Shown here: in pieces, positions 23,287 to 35,202 of the stretch
How positions within the stretch are numbered: position 1 is the first letter of the stretch
How the letters are laid out: every line of letters starts with the position of its first letter
Source of the DNA: Paramecium sonneborni
Taxonomy: Eukaryota; Ciliophora; Oligohymenophorea; Peniculida; Parameciidae
Length of the DNA stretch: 64,000 nucleotides
Direction of reading: 5' to 3'
NCBI GenBank assembly: GCA_905182985.1
Contig: CAJJDN010000164.1
Location: 86,981 to 150,980 of the forward strand
Notes under the pieces: model-generated
The model's input: only the letters and a program-made list of their open reading frames with translations
Databases searched by the model: none
Told to the model about the DNA's origin: nothing
Translations under genes and position numbers: made by a program

Positions 23287-24873
23287 TCAGTTCACCAAAA
23301 ATGCAGAAGATTTATCGAATTGTTTAAACTATTCATATTCTTCTTCATCTTTGAAGAATTATTGAAGTGGTTTATATATATCCTTTGGCTCTTTATTTAA
23401 TCTTCTCTATCTTGTACTGGAAGTATGCTATTTTGTATTCATTGCATTTATCTATCATATAATATATCATTGTCTTACTTTAATCGTATAATTTAAAAGG
23501 AATGAATTTATTTTGAATTTCAATGACCTTTTTGTATAGTTACGTTTCAAGATATCATTCTTATATTAGACAATATCATCCACTAATTCGATACATTATT
23601 CATCAAGCCATTGTTAAGCATGTTAATTAAACTAATTATTAAATTAATCACATTTAAAGATGGGCAAATGATTTTTAAGCATGTATTGTAAATGGGTTTC
23701 ATTTAATTTCATTTACATAATCAATAAATGTGTACTTTAGTCTTCATGATGGAATTACAACCAATTTAGAATACTCTTCATATTTCCTTTCATTTGCAAG
23801 GTAATCATACTTATTTCTGAAAGATCAAACTTAATATTTAAATCTTTGATTGCAATAGTGGGTTTTATTATGTAAAAATTATTATAAAAATCTCCAAATT
23901 TAAGTTTTTCTATCAAATTTTCATAAATGACTTTCTTTTTGAATTCTGTGTTAATAGAATCTAATTAATCCCTATAATTATATTCAATTATTAGAATCAA
24001 ATAGAAATATTTGACAATTTCTTCATGTTAATATTGAAGTAATTCAAAAGCATCAAATAATTCATGATTTTGATATGTATCTAATAAAAGATGAATATAA
24101 AAAATACCTGTAATCCAAATGAAAGGAACCCTTTAAATTTATAGAAATTTTGAATTAATAAATTTTGGTAAAGGTCCTCTATGAATAATGATTTTTTTTT
24201 TGATTCCAAATTCATTGTTTTATTATTCTGGTTTAAATTTGATATGTTGACTAGCTAACATTTCTTCAAATTCTTTTTTTTCTGTATTTTCATATGTAAG
24301 AATAACTTCTATATTATATGTTCGAGCAATAGCAAAAATAGTACTCATTTTACCACTTGCTCCATAGATATTGAGCATTTAATAATTCCAATTTTAATTA
24401 TTGACTTAATTAGATTAAGAATCCCATGAATCAGAATCTTCTAGCTAGTCTTATTTTAGAATAGAAAATGAACTCTTAAGCCAATGTTTCAAAATTAATG
24501 TATTTTATTGACTAAGTAACTAATTTAGATAATTATTTACATCATCAACATTATCAGGAGTATAAACATCACTCCAATAATCTGATACTTTAGTAACATT
24601 CAAATATAAAATTGAGTTTAACATTCCTCCAATCTATTCTAATTTTGATATCTCAGATATTTATTTAACTAAGTCTCCATAATTAAATTCTTTCATTATT
24701 TCTTCTCTATATTATTGTAGTACTCTTCTTAATTATGATCCAACCTATCCAAGTTATGGACACTTCTTAAATTGTTTTTGCATCTATTTTATTTCTTTCT
24801 TTTCTTTCTTAGTTCCATTACCAAAGAATTCTTATATTCTATGGTTATTACGAGTATTTCTCCTTGGTGGCAT
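23287..24873 (-). CDS. Divergent RFC1/ATAD5 (Elg1)-like ATPase
   Basis: 519 residues after one 27-nt intron near the 3' end. The N-terminus MPPRRNTRNNHRIQEFFGN has a PCNA-box-like aromatic pair (IQEFF). A nucleotide-binding loop MLNIYGASGKMSTIFAIART (residues about 165-184) is followed by YNIEVILTYENTEKKEFEE, which mirrors the strand and downstream helix of large RFC-type clamp loader subunits such as ATAD5. The loop GASGKMST has Gly and Lys shifted from canonical GxxGxGKS/T, and no clear Walker B DEAD/DExD is visible. The C-terminal half is helical. Role inferred: PCNA loading or unloading. RFC5 lies 18 kb away. Assignment tentative. Confidence 0.5.
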
Positions 24874-24925
24874 TTTTTTCTTGTTTGCCCGCTAATTTGC
24901 AATTTTAATATATAATTAACGTAAT

Positions 24926-26034
24926 ATGGAAGTAATTGAAACACTAAATAAATAAGCACTTGCATAAACTGATTCTCATCTAGCTCTTGAAATCTTAGAA
25001 TAAGCAATTGGTCTATTATAATACAATGCTGATTGTGGTAAAATCATAGATCGTAATCTCATCGTTACTATCATCTATAATCTTGCAGGTGTTAATCAAG
25101 CGTATATCTATTTCAAACTAACTTTAGATTATGTAATTTGGATAAAGCTGCTTAATACTTAGAAGGAACCGTTTTTAATTTATAAGAAATGATTCAATAG
25201 GAAAACAATCAAATCTTACTCATTAAACGAATGCATCTCTTAGCTGTTGTACAATTATAATACTGTGGAATATTATCATAATTGAATTAACATTAAATGG
25301 CATCTAATGTTGCCCATTCTACCATACAATTACTTAATAGACTTTTTGATATCAGTTACTAATATTAAAGCAGTTAATAGACAAACAATAAAAAAGCACA
25401 AAAATATTAAAAGGGACAATACATTTTTGAAGAGTATGATTTTAAGAATCTGCTTCTAAAGAGATCTAATGAGTTACTGAAATTCATCAAACAATTCATT
25501 ACTACTTAATTAATCGAACCTGATGAATAGTAAAAATTATCAGAAATAGCAAATCAAATATTTTCATGGAAATTGAATACTTAACATAATGATAAATCAC
25601 TTAGACAATCCATTTCTAAACTCAATCAAAGATCAATGATCGGTCTACTCAATGAAAATGAATGGCTTATATCATTTAATGTTAACAACATACTATATAT
25701 TCGTTTGCTTAGTTATGAAGAAGTGTGTCTAAAAGGAGAAATATTATATGAATTTAGTTAAAAGGTCTTAACTGAAAAATTGATACTATTGTCAATGGCC
25801 TATTTTTAACTTGCATCTGAAACAAGATACTTAAAGAATGAATAAAAGTCTTAGTTTTATCATCTTAAATCAATTTATATTGTTAGTGATGTGTTACCTG
25901 ATAATTCTCCATATTTAGATCATATCATATAATCCTTTGGTACTCATTACCAATAGTAATTAGAAACAATTGTATTTATTCTTGCTTATTCTAGCTTGAA
26001 GAATAGTCCTTTGTTGATTAGAGTACTAAAGTGA
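24926..26034 (+). CDS. Helical-repeat (TPR-like) protein
   Basis: 360 residues with one 26-nt intron. Begins MEVIETLNKQALAQTDSHLA. Helix pairs with TPR-like spacing are seen: ALEILEQAIGLLQYNADCGK, then NLAGVNQALCNLDKAAQYLE (residues about 48-68), then QILLIKRMHLLAVVQLQYCG. There is no signal peptide or membrane segment. I do not recognise the family. It starts 52 bp from the RFC1/ATAD5-like gene start on the other strand, a divergent pair sharing a very short promoter. Confidence 0.62.
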
Positions 26035-26057
26035 GTCTAAAGAGAAAAGAAAGTTTG

Positions 26058-26324
26058 ATGGCAAATAAAGAGAATTGTAATGATCATCTTAAATAATTGA
26101 TTGAAAGTCTTTCAAAAGATAAAAAAAAGAAGTAAGAATCAATCCAAAAAACTTTAAATTAATTATCTAGTTTAAAAGACAGTAATTCTATTTTTAATAT
26201 TTTAGAATTAAATAAATAGAGATCTGAAACGTTTTTGAAGAGATTTAAAACTGAACCCAGTCTTCATTTTGATAAAAGTGACAAAAATTGTAAATAAATT
26301 CTACAATAATTAATGAAATAATGA
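26058..26324 (+). CDS. Small coiled-coil hypothetical protein
   Basis: 88 residues, single exon, starting 23 bp after the TPR-like gene. Begins MANKENCNDHLKQLIESLSK, then Lys/Gln-rich helices and a segment QRSETFLKRFKTEPSLHF. No family recognised. The short gap could mean it is a separate gene or part of a longer transcript. Confidence 0.5.
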
Positions 26325-26619
26325 CTATTATATATATCATTACTCAATCAAACCATTATTGTATTTTTTATCTTTGAATTGTTCTTTTTTTAAGTCTATT
26401 TATTGTAAATTATAAATTTGAAAATCTTTGATCTAAATCATTCAATATATTTAATTGGATATGAAAATTTCCTTATATTGGAAATCCATTATTAAGAATA
26501 CTATTTATAAGATAAATAATACATTTATATCTTATATTAATCAATACTATTACATAATTATTTTACATTGGACTCATAAATTTAAACATATTATTCATAG
26601 ATAAGTGAGTATTAATTAT

Positions 26620-28683
26620 TCATTCCTTTAAATATATACTCCATCTGATTGTATTCTGCTGTATTTTCAAGTAAACAATTGAAATATTCTTAAATTTAAA
26701 TAAATTTGGATTTCTTTATTTGAGAGTATCCCAAATTGATTCATATTCTTAGAGATGATTCTAATCAAGCAAATATTTTTAAAAAAACAATTTATGAGCC
26801 TGGTTTTTAATGATAAATTTCTTTTAGTGATGGTAATATATAATTATTAAATATTTTTATAAAAACCTTATTCCGATTTAATTGTGTATTGTTACTTTGA
26901 ATTAAATAGTTTATGTTTAAGTAAGTAGAGTTTATCAAAGATGATTGGACCAAATCCAGATTATTGTTCAACATTTAAATTCATAAATACGGTACCCAAT
27001 GTATCTATCATAAAATCCAAAACCTAAATAGTTTATAGATATGGTAATTTACTTCAGTATCAATATTCGAATTCATAGCTTGTAAAATAAAGTCCATGAA
27101 TAGTTTAACTTGAAATGTTCCCAATAGACAGGCCATTTAAAAAAGATTATTGATTATTGATATTCTTATTTGTATAGTTAATTCTAATTTATTGAAATTT
27201 AAAAGTAAATAAGATAAAGATCTATCATCGAATGTTGAAATACAATAAGAATCACCACTATAATTAAGGATGGCAGCTGAATATTCATTAAATTTCCAGA
27301 GATAATGCTAATCTTTTGTCATCATAATTGATTTTGATTCCATCTTCTCATTGTCTTTAATCAATAGTACATTGATTAGATGTTATCTTATTGAATTTCC
27401 ACTGATAGAACTTTACTTTAAAATCGATTATTAGACTTACTGTATTATTTCGATTAGATTGATTCCATTTTATTAAATGAATAGTCGTTTCCATCTAGTG
27501 TTGTCAACATTCTAAGTATTCTATTAGATTAAATCAAATAGATCATCAGTTGTAGCATTAGCCCATTTAAATTTATTCAGATAGTGTCTAATAATATCAA
27601 TGAAATCATTGAATCCAATTAATTTAACAAGTGCCTAAAGAACAGAAGAACCTTTATTATAAGTGATAGAATCAAATGCTTATAAACCTTGATTTGCATC
27701 TTCAATGTTCATTTCGATTGGATGTGAATTTATATTTATATCTAAATCAATACCATTTTATTTGTAAAGTAAATAATGTATTTTAGGATCATCAAATTTT
27801 AATTATTTAAGTGATTGAGATTTAGATTGTTAATTGCCTAGAATCTAATTAATTTTGAATAATATTTTTAAATAATAGAACAGCTCCAGGATGTTCCATT
27901 CCTTAGAAATAAACGGTACAAAATATTATATCATATTTTTAAAATGGAAATGGAATACCAAATAATTATACATAATATTTAAATCCTTCTTCAATACAAT
28001 TTTAAATAAGAGTTGATTAACTTATATAAATGAAACATTATACATCATACAAGCTGATTACTTTTGAGATTCAAAATAGAGATTCATTTGAATACCTGAG
28101 ATTAAGGTTGTAGGTATCATTTTCCATTCACCCATATTCAAACGAAATAGATATACACTAATTTTTGGAGTAATAGCAAAATGCCATTTATTTTAAGATT
28201 CAGAGAATGGTTCTATTAAAGTAGAATTCATATTAGAAATTGCTAACCATTCTTTTGGACATTTTAATTACAATTTAATCTAAGCTTTAATGTCTGGTTA
28301 ATCAAAACAAGGAAAACACTAATTGATTAAAATGATAATACTGAATGACAATAATTTGGACAGAATAAAGATGTTATGTAAATAGATGAATTTTAGGTAT
28401 ATTTTATAATTCCAAATTTATTCTCTGAAAATTTCACACAGAATGTAATCAATATGCAATTTTCACCTATAATGGTATTTATGGATAATTAATGTTTTTT
28501 CCAATTCTTAACAATATCTTCTTAACTCCAATAATCGTCATTAACTTTAAGACTTGTAATTTAATATCCACAAAAGTCAAGATTGGTTTAATCACTATAA
28601 CAAGTAAATTGAATTAGAATCTTGCCCATAATTATATCATCCTATATTACTAAGTAAGGCATATTTGATTTATTTCTCATCAT
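26620..28683 (-). CDS. M1 family aminopeptidase lacking the zinc-binding block
   Basis: 625 residues with six introns; four are 23-29 nt, two are unusually long (37 and 46 nt). The N-terminal beta domain ends in FPCFDQPDIKAQIKLQLKCP, typical of M1 peptidases. KEGFKYYVQLFGIPFPFQKY-like sequence leads to GMEHPG, the position of the exopeptidase motif GxMEN (Asn replaced by His). The chain then passes in about 30 residues to SHPIEMNIEDANQGLQAFDS and YNKGSSVLQALVKLIG, which follow the active site in normal M1 enzymes. The HExxH...E zinc site between them is absent in all frames. The rest (EVLDFMIDTLGTVFMNL, EYESIWDTLKQRNP) is intact. Likely inactive, a pseudogene, or an assembly loss. The 5' end is uncertain: the frame is open upstream of 28683. 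Confidence 0.75.
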
Positions 28684-28796
28684 TCTTAATGCCTGTTTAT
28701 TCTTAGAGCATTTTATATTAAAGTATTATAATGTTTCTTTATTCCATAATGAAAATATAAAACAAAATATATTACTAATTTTATATATATATATAG

Positions 28797-29898
28797 ATGC
28801 AAGATTAATAAAGCATATACAGTAATCCTTGGAATAAATTGAATACAAAAAAAGAGAAGGCATACATGTTAGCTATGTCTATAGATAAGCATCCAGAATT
28901 CAAGACTGAAATTTTAGATGCTTAAGTTTAATAATAATAGACTAAGAATATCTTTAAAGATCCAATTAGTATATAATTGTGTAAATATGATTCTGCTATT
29001 GGTCCAAAATTAGAAAATAATAAAATTGTTATACGATCTATAGTGGGTAATCCAGAAATTTTCAAAAGGAAATTTAGTTAATTGACAGGATAGGATCCAA
29101 AATCAAGTAGTAGAAGAACTTTTTAAAAGGGAAATACAACAAATACATTTAGAAATAATAATATAACAAAAACTTAATAAATATTTACAGGAGAGGAGTT
29201 ATTGGCAAAAGTTAATTTAATTGAGAAACATTTATTTGAATCTCGTTTAAAGGAGGATTAAGAATTAATGAAAATGCCATTTTAAAAAAAATAAATTAAA
29301 TTGAAAGAAACAAGAGCTTTAGATGAATATTTAAAATTAGAAAAAGATTAGAACAATCTATTATAAGGAGTAACAAAATAAGCAAATAAAGATCCAAGTA
29401 AATCAGTTATGATGGAATGTTATAAATTTAGGAGAAGAAAAGAGTATTGTATAACAAATGATTCATTAAACAGAAATAATGAAGATAAGACAATGAAAAT
29501 ATTGTAAATTACAATTTCTAATTAGGGAAATAGATGATGAAAGTGGTTATCCTTTATTTATGATGTCATAAAATGATTAAGTTATAAGAAAACCAAGTAT
29601 TATAAATTAAGATGAGACTACATAATCAATATTGAGATAATTAAATGATGAACCTGTTTATAAGAGTTTTTCAAGTAAAGATTATTTAAAAACTCAATCC
29701 AATAGATATACAAAGATAGCTGCTGATAAAATTAATATAAATATTGATAACTTATTAATAATTGGATAAAGTAAATTAGATTAAGAAATTAAATTTGATA
29801 TAAATGGAAAATATATACTTTAACCAATTGAAAAGGGTAATGGTGAAGAAGTAATTACTGAAAATTATGGAGCATATTACAAAATAAATTACAAATGA
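28797..29898 (+). CDS. Hypothetical protein, Lys/Gln-rich
   Basis: 359 residues with one 22-nt intron (exact multiple of three). Begins MQDQQSIYSNPWNKLNTKKE; the middle is helical (EELLAKVNLIEKHLFESRLK). No family recognised. Starts 113 bp from the divergent M1 peptidase. An alternative 22-nt intron just before the stop would extend it into a repetitive tail of Asn-Arg-Asn-Ile units encoded between 29930 and 30060. Confidence 0.6.
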
Positions 29899-30102
29899 TT
29901 TATAATTCTTTAAAAATATTGAAAATAATAATAGAAATATTAATAGAAATATTAATAAAAAAGTAATTTAGAATACTTTTAATAGAAATAGAAACTTTTT
30001 ATAGAAATAGTAATAGAAATAATTATAAATAGGTTTACTAAATTTCAAAATAAAAAATAATCAATAAAACCATGCATTCTTTGTTAATCATCTACAGTTT
30101 TT

Positions 30103-30930
30103 TCATTTAATTTTAATTCGTTCCCATACTTCTAATTAAAATGTTTCTTTGTTTCCTCCAATTAAGAATTAGTGATCTAATACTTAATCAATTGTCATTC
30201 TTTTTAATGGATCTGATTCTAGCATTCCTTATATAAGAGAACGAAATTCATCATTATATTTGTTCTATTTGTCAACAACCAACCAATATTTATTCCATTA
30301 TTTAGTTGAAATCAATCTCCAATAAGCACATGCTTTAGTACTTTACCTGAATGGAGGATGAGCAAATGCCAATAAAAAAAGGCATACTCCTAATGAAAAT
30401 ACTTCTGTTATAGGTAATGCTTCAGTGTTTATTAATCCTTAACTTTATAATTCAGGTGCTAAATATCCCAAAGTTCCAGAAGATCTTGTAACTAAGCCTC
30501 CCTTAATTTATTCTCCAAATCCAAAATCACAAATCTTTATTTCCATTTACTTATCCATCAAAATGTTCTCCAATTTAATATCTCTATGAACATAACCTAA
30601 TTTATGGATATATTGGATTGTCGCTGTTAATTATAAAATAACATATTTTATTGAAGGGATTGAAAAAGGCTTCTATCCTTTTTCCAAAATGTCAAACAAA
30701 TCCATTTTCTCTAAAAGCTCTGTTATCATGAATCTCTTCTCAGCACTTCCATCTATCAATAGCACTACATTATTATGTTTTATTTAAGAAAGTATATGGA
30801 TTTCTTTTTTTATAGATTCTTAAGAGCAATTGTCTTTGAATAGTTTGATAGCATATTCTTTATCATTTATGCTTACTTTTTTAACTTCACATGTTAATCC
30901 AGAACCAATGATTTCTTATGAGATTTTCAT
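30103..30930 (-). CDS. Protein kinase, Ser/Thr type
   Basis: Complete single-exon kinase of 275 residues. Visible in order: glycine loop IIGSGLTCEV, VAIK-like lysine in EYAIKLFKD, catalytic loop YVHRDIKLENIL, DFG motif in KICDFGFGE, APE in LGYLAPEL, and subdomain XI arginine in DPLKRMTIDQVLDHQF. CAMK/AMPK-like loop sequences, typical of the expanded ciliate kinase set. The start is the first in-frame ATG (MKISQEI); the frame is open for another 140 bp upstream without ATG. Its first 16 bp lie in the duplicated overlap region. Confidence 0.9.
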
Positions 30931-32092
30931 CACTTAAATTTTCTGTATATGTTTTAATTTTTTTTAATTTTTTAAATTCAATTCATCAGGTATATTCTCA
31001 TAAATTCTTTTATAACCCTATTAAAAATTATGTATTTTATCAGAAAATATAATAGAAATCAAAAATCAATTCATTTTACACAATGCTTAAGGCAGGACTA
31101 ATATTTACAAATTTGTTTTTGTCTCTCTCTCACAACTTTGACCTTAATTTTGTATGAATCATTTACATTTCATTTACATAATCTATTTCATTAATTTCTC
31201 CAATTCTATCAAGAATTTAATCCAAAGTAAATCTTTATTAAGGATTTTATTCGATCATTCCTTTTATTAATTCTAAACAATCAGAAGGTACTTTTTTAGT
31301 CTTATTTCTCTATGAATAATACCAAAATTCTTCCCATTTATTTTATTATATCATTTTGTATAAAACACATGAAGCTTTAGTAGTCTTAAAGGGAAATGTT
31401 CCAAAAAGTAAAATATAATACAATACACCCAAAGAATGTATATCACATTCTAATAAATTTAATGCATCAATCAATCCAATAGAGTTTATTTCAGGTGCCA
31501 AATATCCACTTGTTCCTATTAATTTTGGAACCTTACCATCATCTATATTTAAAGATGCATCAAAATCAGATAATTTAATTTTGTAATTTGATCCATCAAC
31601 CAATACATTTTCTAATTTAATATCTCTATGAACTATTCCTAATTAATGCATATATTTCAATGCATTCACTAATTATTTTAAAATACAATTTGAAGCATTT
31701 ACTGACATCTATCCAGCACTTTTTACAAACTCAAACAAATCATAAGGTAGCATTAATTCTGATATAATATATTCTTCATTTCCAACTATGAATTTCAAAA
31801 TATTTTCATGGTTTAATTTTGAATGAATATTATACTCCTTTTCTCCAGATTTTTTCTTAAATTATTTTAATGCAAATATCTCATCTCCTATTTTAACTTA
31901 TTTTATTATTCCAACAGATCCTTCACCCATAGTAATATCAATTATTTACATTTATTAAATAATTAATGTTTAACAATTGTTAGACATAAAAATACATTGA
32001 ATAATTCTTTCATATAAATAATTATAATTATTTTAATTATTACTTTAAAATATTATATAAATTTTTAAATTATTAAACCATTAATAATAAAT
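30915..32092. repeat. First copy of 1178-bp assembly overlap
   Basis: Apparently exact copy of 32094-33271. Ends at a single n (32093). It starts inside the first kinase and ends one base into the stop codon of the Sp17-like gene. Confidence 0.9.
31130..31987 (-). CDS. Protein kinase with DFD in place of DFG
   Basis: 285 residues, single exon. Kinase motifs: GEGSVGIIKQV, lysine in IFALKQFKKK, VHRDIKLENVLVDG, then LSDFDASLN where DFG is expected, SGYLAPEINS and RFTLDQIL. The HRD Asp and the DFG Asp are kept, so Mg binding is possible, but the third position is Asp rather than Gly. It is followed on the same strand by a related kinase (200 bp apart), suggesting a local gene duplication. A second copy at 32309-33166 is identical and lies in an apparent contig overlap, so this is probably one gene. 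Confidence 0.88.
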
Positions 32093-32093
32093 N
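32093..32093. other. Single n: contig join
   Basis: One undetermined base exactly between the two 1178-bp copies. It marks a scaffold join where contig ends overlap but were not merged. Confidence 0.85.
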
Positions 32094-33271
32094 CTTATGA
32101 GATTTTCATCACTTAAATTTTCTGTATATGTTTTAATTTTTTTTAATTTTTTAAATTCAATTCATCAGGTATATTCTCATAAATTCTTTTATAACCCTAT
32201 TAAAAATTATGTATTTTATCAGAAAATATAATAGAAATCAAAAATCAATTCATTTTACACAATGCTTAAGGCAGGACTAATATTTACAAATTTGTTTTTG
32301 TCTCTCTCTCACAACTTTGACCTTAATTTTGTATGAATCATTTACATTTCATTTACATAATCTATTTCATTAATTTCTCCAATTCTATCAAGAATTTAAT
32401 CCAAAGTAAATCTTTATTAAGGATTTTATTCGATCATTCCTTTTATTAATTCTAAACAATCAGAAGGTACTTTTTTAGTCTTATTTCTCTATGAATAATA
32501 CCAAAATTCTTCCCATTTATTTTATTATATCATTTTGTATAAAACACATGAAGCTTTAGTAGTCTTAAAGGGAAATGTTCCAAAAAGTAAAATATAATAC
32601 AATACACCCAAAGAATGTATATCACATTCTAATAAATTTAATGCATCAATCAATCCAATAGAGTTTATTTCAGGTGCCAAATATCCACTTGTTCCTATTA
32701 ATTTTGGAACCTTACCATCATCTATATTTAAAGATGCATCAAAATCAGATAATTTAATTTTGTAATTTGATCCATCAACCAATACATTTTCTAATTTAAT
32801 ATCTCTATGAACTATTCCTAATTAATGCATATATTTCAATGCATTCACTAATTATTTTAAAATACAATTTGAAGCATTTACTGACATCTATCCAGCACTT
32901 TTTACAAACTCAAACAAATCATAAGGTAGCATTAATTCTGATATAATATATTCTTCATTTCCAACTATGAATTTCAAAATATTTTCATGGTTTAATTTTG
33001 AATGAATATTATACTCCTTTTCTCCAGATTTTTTCTTAAATTATTTTAATGCAAATATCTCATCTCCTATTTTAACTTATTTTATTATTCCAACAGATCC
33101 TTCACCCATAGTAATATCAATTATTTACATTTATTAAATAATTAATGTTTAACAATTGTTAGACATAAAAATACATTGAATAATTCTTTCATATAAATAA
33201 TTATAATTATTTTAATTATTACTTTAAAATATTATATAAATTTTTAAATTATTAAACCATTAATAATAAAT
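32094..33271. repeat. Second copy of 1178-bp assembly overlap
   Basis: Repeats 30915-32092. Its first 16 bp repeat the 5' end of the upstream kinase, which is cut there; it ends where new sequence resumes. Confidence 0.9.
32309..33166 (-). CDS. Protein kinase (DFD), second copy in contig overlap
   Basis: Same 285-residue kinase as at 31130-31987, shifted by 1179 bp, with no difference seen. Because the repeated segment begins and ends at contig boundaries and carries a cut fragment of the neighbouring kinase, this is best read as the same gene sequenced at two contig ends. Confidence 0.8.
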
Positions 33272-33985
33272 CATTAATTTTCTTCATAATCACCATCTTA
33301 AGCATATTATTCTGCATTTCCTTCTTCATCTTCTTTATAAACAATCATTGGTTCTACTTAATGTTATTATTTTAATTAATTTCTAACTAACATTCCTTTA
33401 GCACTTGCTTATATTTTTATTATTTTTTCCATGTCTTTTTCATCCTAAAATAATAATATTTCTATTATACAAATTAAGGTTAGAAAAATGCAGTATTTGC
33501 TTCAATCTTTCCTGTCTCAATATCTTCAATATCTTATTCCACTTTTTAATAAAGTTCATTAACGTATTCTTAAGCTGCTTTCTTTTCATCTGGATGACTA
33601 GCTTATGAACCTGCTGATTATTATCTCATTCCATAAGATGCACCAGAACCTTACTTTTAAGGACCTGAAGATTTCCTTTCCTTATCATCTCTTTTATTTG
33701 ATATATCAACCACTTTCTTAGCTTACTCTATTGAATTTGTTGCTCTTGGAGGTAAATGTTATCTTCCTGGTGCTTAACCTTTTGCAATATTAAATTTGCT
33801 CTCATATTTGAATTCTTTCCCATCTCTCATACTTTCGAAATATTCTACACCATATTTTATAATATCTTCTGGTTAATCTCTCAAAACCTATATTTAATCA
33901 TCTATTCTACTTCTCTTGTAAAATCATGTAATAATTAATGAAATCCCTCAGGAACTGGGTATTTTTATAAATATTTTGATGCCAT
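33271..33985 (-). CDS. Sp17-like RIIa/IQ-motif ciliary protein
   Basis: 221 residues, introns of 23 and 26 nt. N-terminal RIIa-type dimerisation/docking domain: VPEGFHQLLHDFTREVLRDQ then PEDIIKYGVEYFESM (residues about 8-42). A Lys/Ser/Gln-rich linker follows, and an IQ calmodulin-binding motif near the end (IIKIQASAKGMLVRNQL). This RIIa plus IQ order is that of sperm protein Sp17 and related ROPN1/CABYR axonemal proteins. Start at MASKYLQKYP; an in-frame ATG 78 bp further upstream exists. Acidic C-terminus. Two standard-code plus-strand frames at 33405-33938 are shadows. Confidence 0.78.
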
Positions 33986-34811
33986 CTCTTCTTTATTTTT
34001 ATTTATATAACTTATTTTTTAAATAAATTCATATATTTTTATTTAAATCCTTTCTTTTCCCATTTTAAAAATATATTTTTTCTTATCTATCTTTATATTT
34101 GTACAATCAATTCAACCTACATTTTTCATTAATTATCCCAATTTTTTATGATCAACTTTCTAATTACACAATAATTAATTTTTTAGTCTAGATTTTTAGC
34201 TTTTCTTTATTCAAAAATACAAATATATTTTTATCCTCAATCTTTTAAGACATTATAAAATAGTTATTAATTACTATTTAATTGTCTAAATTAATTAATT
34301 TAGGTATTCTAAGTGAAAAATTTTAGCAGAATGATTTTACCATATTATGTTATTTATCTGTTTAGACCCAGTAAAATTAATGAACAAAATCAATTTGAAT
34401 ATAACTATTTGATTTTTTAATTATTTAATCTATTTTATTTAATTCATAATTTATATATCTATTAATTAACTAACCCTCAATCTTTGTTTAATTATGAATC
34501 TCTATAACTAATATAATTTATTTATTGAAAGCAGATATTAAAATTTATGATTATTTATTTATGCTCTTTGTAATTGTATATTAATTTATTATCAAAAAAA
34601 AGTGTTTTTTCGTTTTTTAGATATCCTATTAATTGCATTATTGTTTATTAAATTAAAAAATGTAAATTTGATTCTATTAGAATATTCTAAGAACTTTTTT
34701 AAAGTTGATTCCTAAATTATATTATCATAATATGGTATGATTTAAATAGAGAACATTTAATGATTGTTTGAAATAATTTCAATTATTATAATATATATTA
34801 ATAGTTATTTA
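33986..34811. other. Intergenic, divergent
   Basis: 826 bp of very AT-rich sequence, poly-T runs included; no coding frame with protein character. It separates the Sp17-like gene from the C2H2 gene. Confidence 0.5.
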
Positions 34812-35183
34812 ATGGGCGATTATCATTTTTAATACTTGTAGCAATATCTTCATAATGTTAATTTACGGAAAAAGGTATGATGAGTTTGAGAAAACTAGGT
34901 GAAAGAATTATTGAAAGAAAAGACTGAGATTTAATAAAAATTAGAAATTTTGGAAGTAATTATAAGTGAGATATTGAATAGAGAGATGATAACCATTCAC
35001 TTGAAGAAAGAAAGAAGAGATTAAGAAGTTTGGCAAGTGAAGTATAAAGAAATTTTGAATGTCCTTTAACAAAATGTAATAAGAAATATGGGTATGATGT
35101 ATATAAAATAGTAAATTAGTAGTGAAGGTTCTTTAAATTAACATATTAAGTTAAAACATCCTGAGTTAGTTAATAAGACTTGA
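34812..35183 (+). CDS. Small C2H2 zinc-finger protein
   Basis: 97 residues with three introns (24, 26 and 28 nt). An N-terminal coiled coil (KKVKELLKEKTEIQQKLEIL) precedes one C2H2 finger: FECPLTKCNKKYG then SLNQHIKLKHPE, i.e. Cys-x4-Cys and His-x4-His with the usual hydrophobic positions. The last intron splits the finger exactly between the Cys pair and the His pair. Possible RNA- or DNA-binding role; family not determined. Confidence 0.72.
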
Positions 35184-35202
35184 TAATTAATATAAAATAT
35201 TA

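Noticed and set aside
31130..33166. Two identical tandem kinase genes as a recent gene duplication
   Set aside because: The copies appear identical, are separated by a single n, and carry truncated neighbour sequence at the boundary, as expected for unmerged contig ends.
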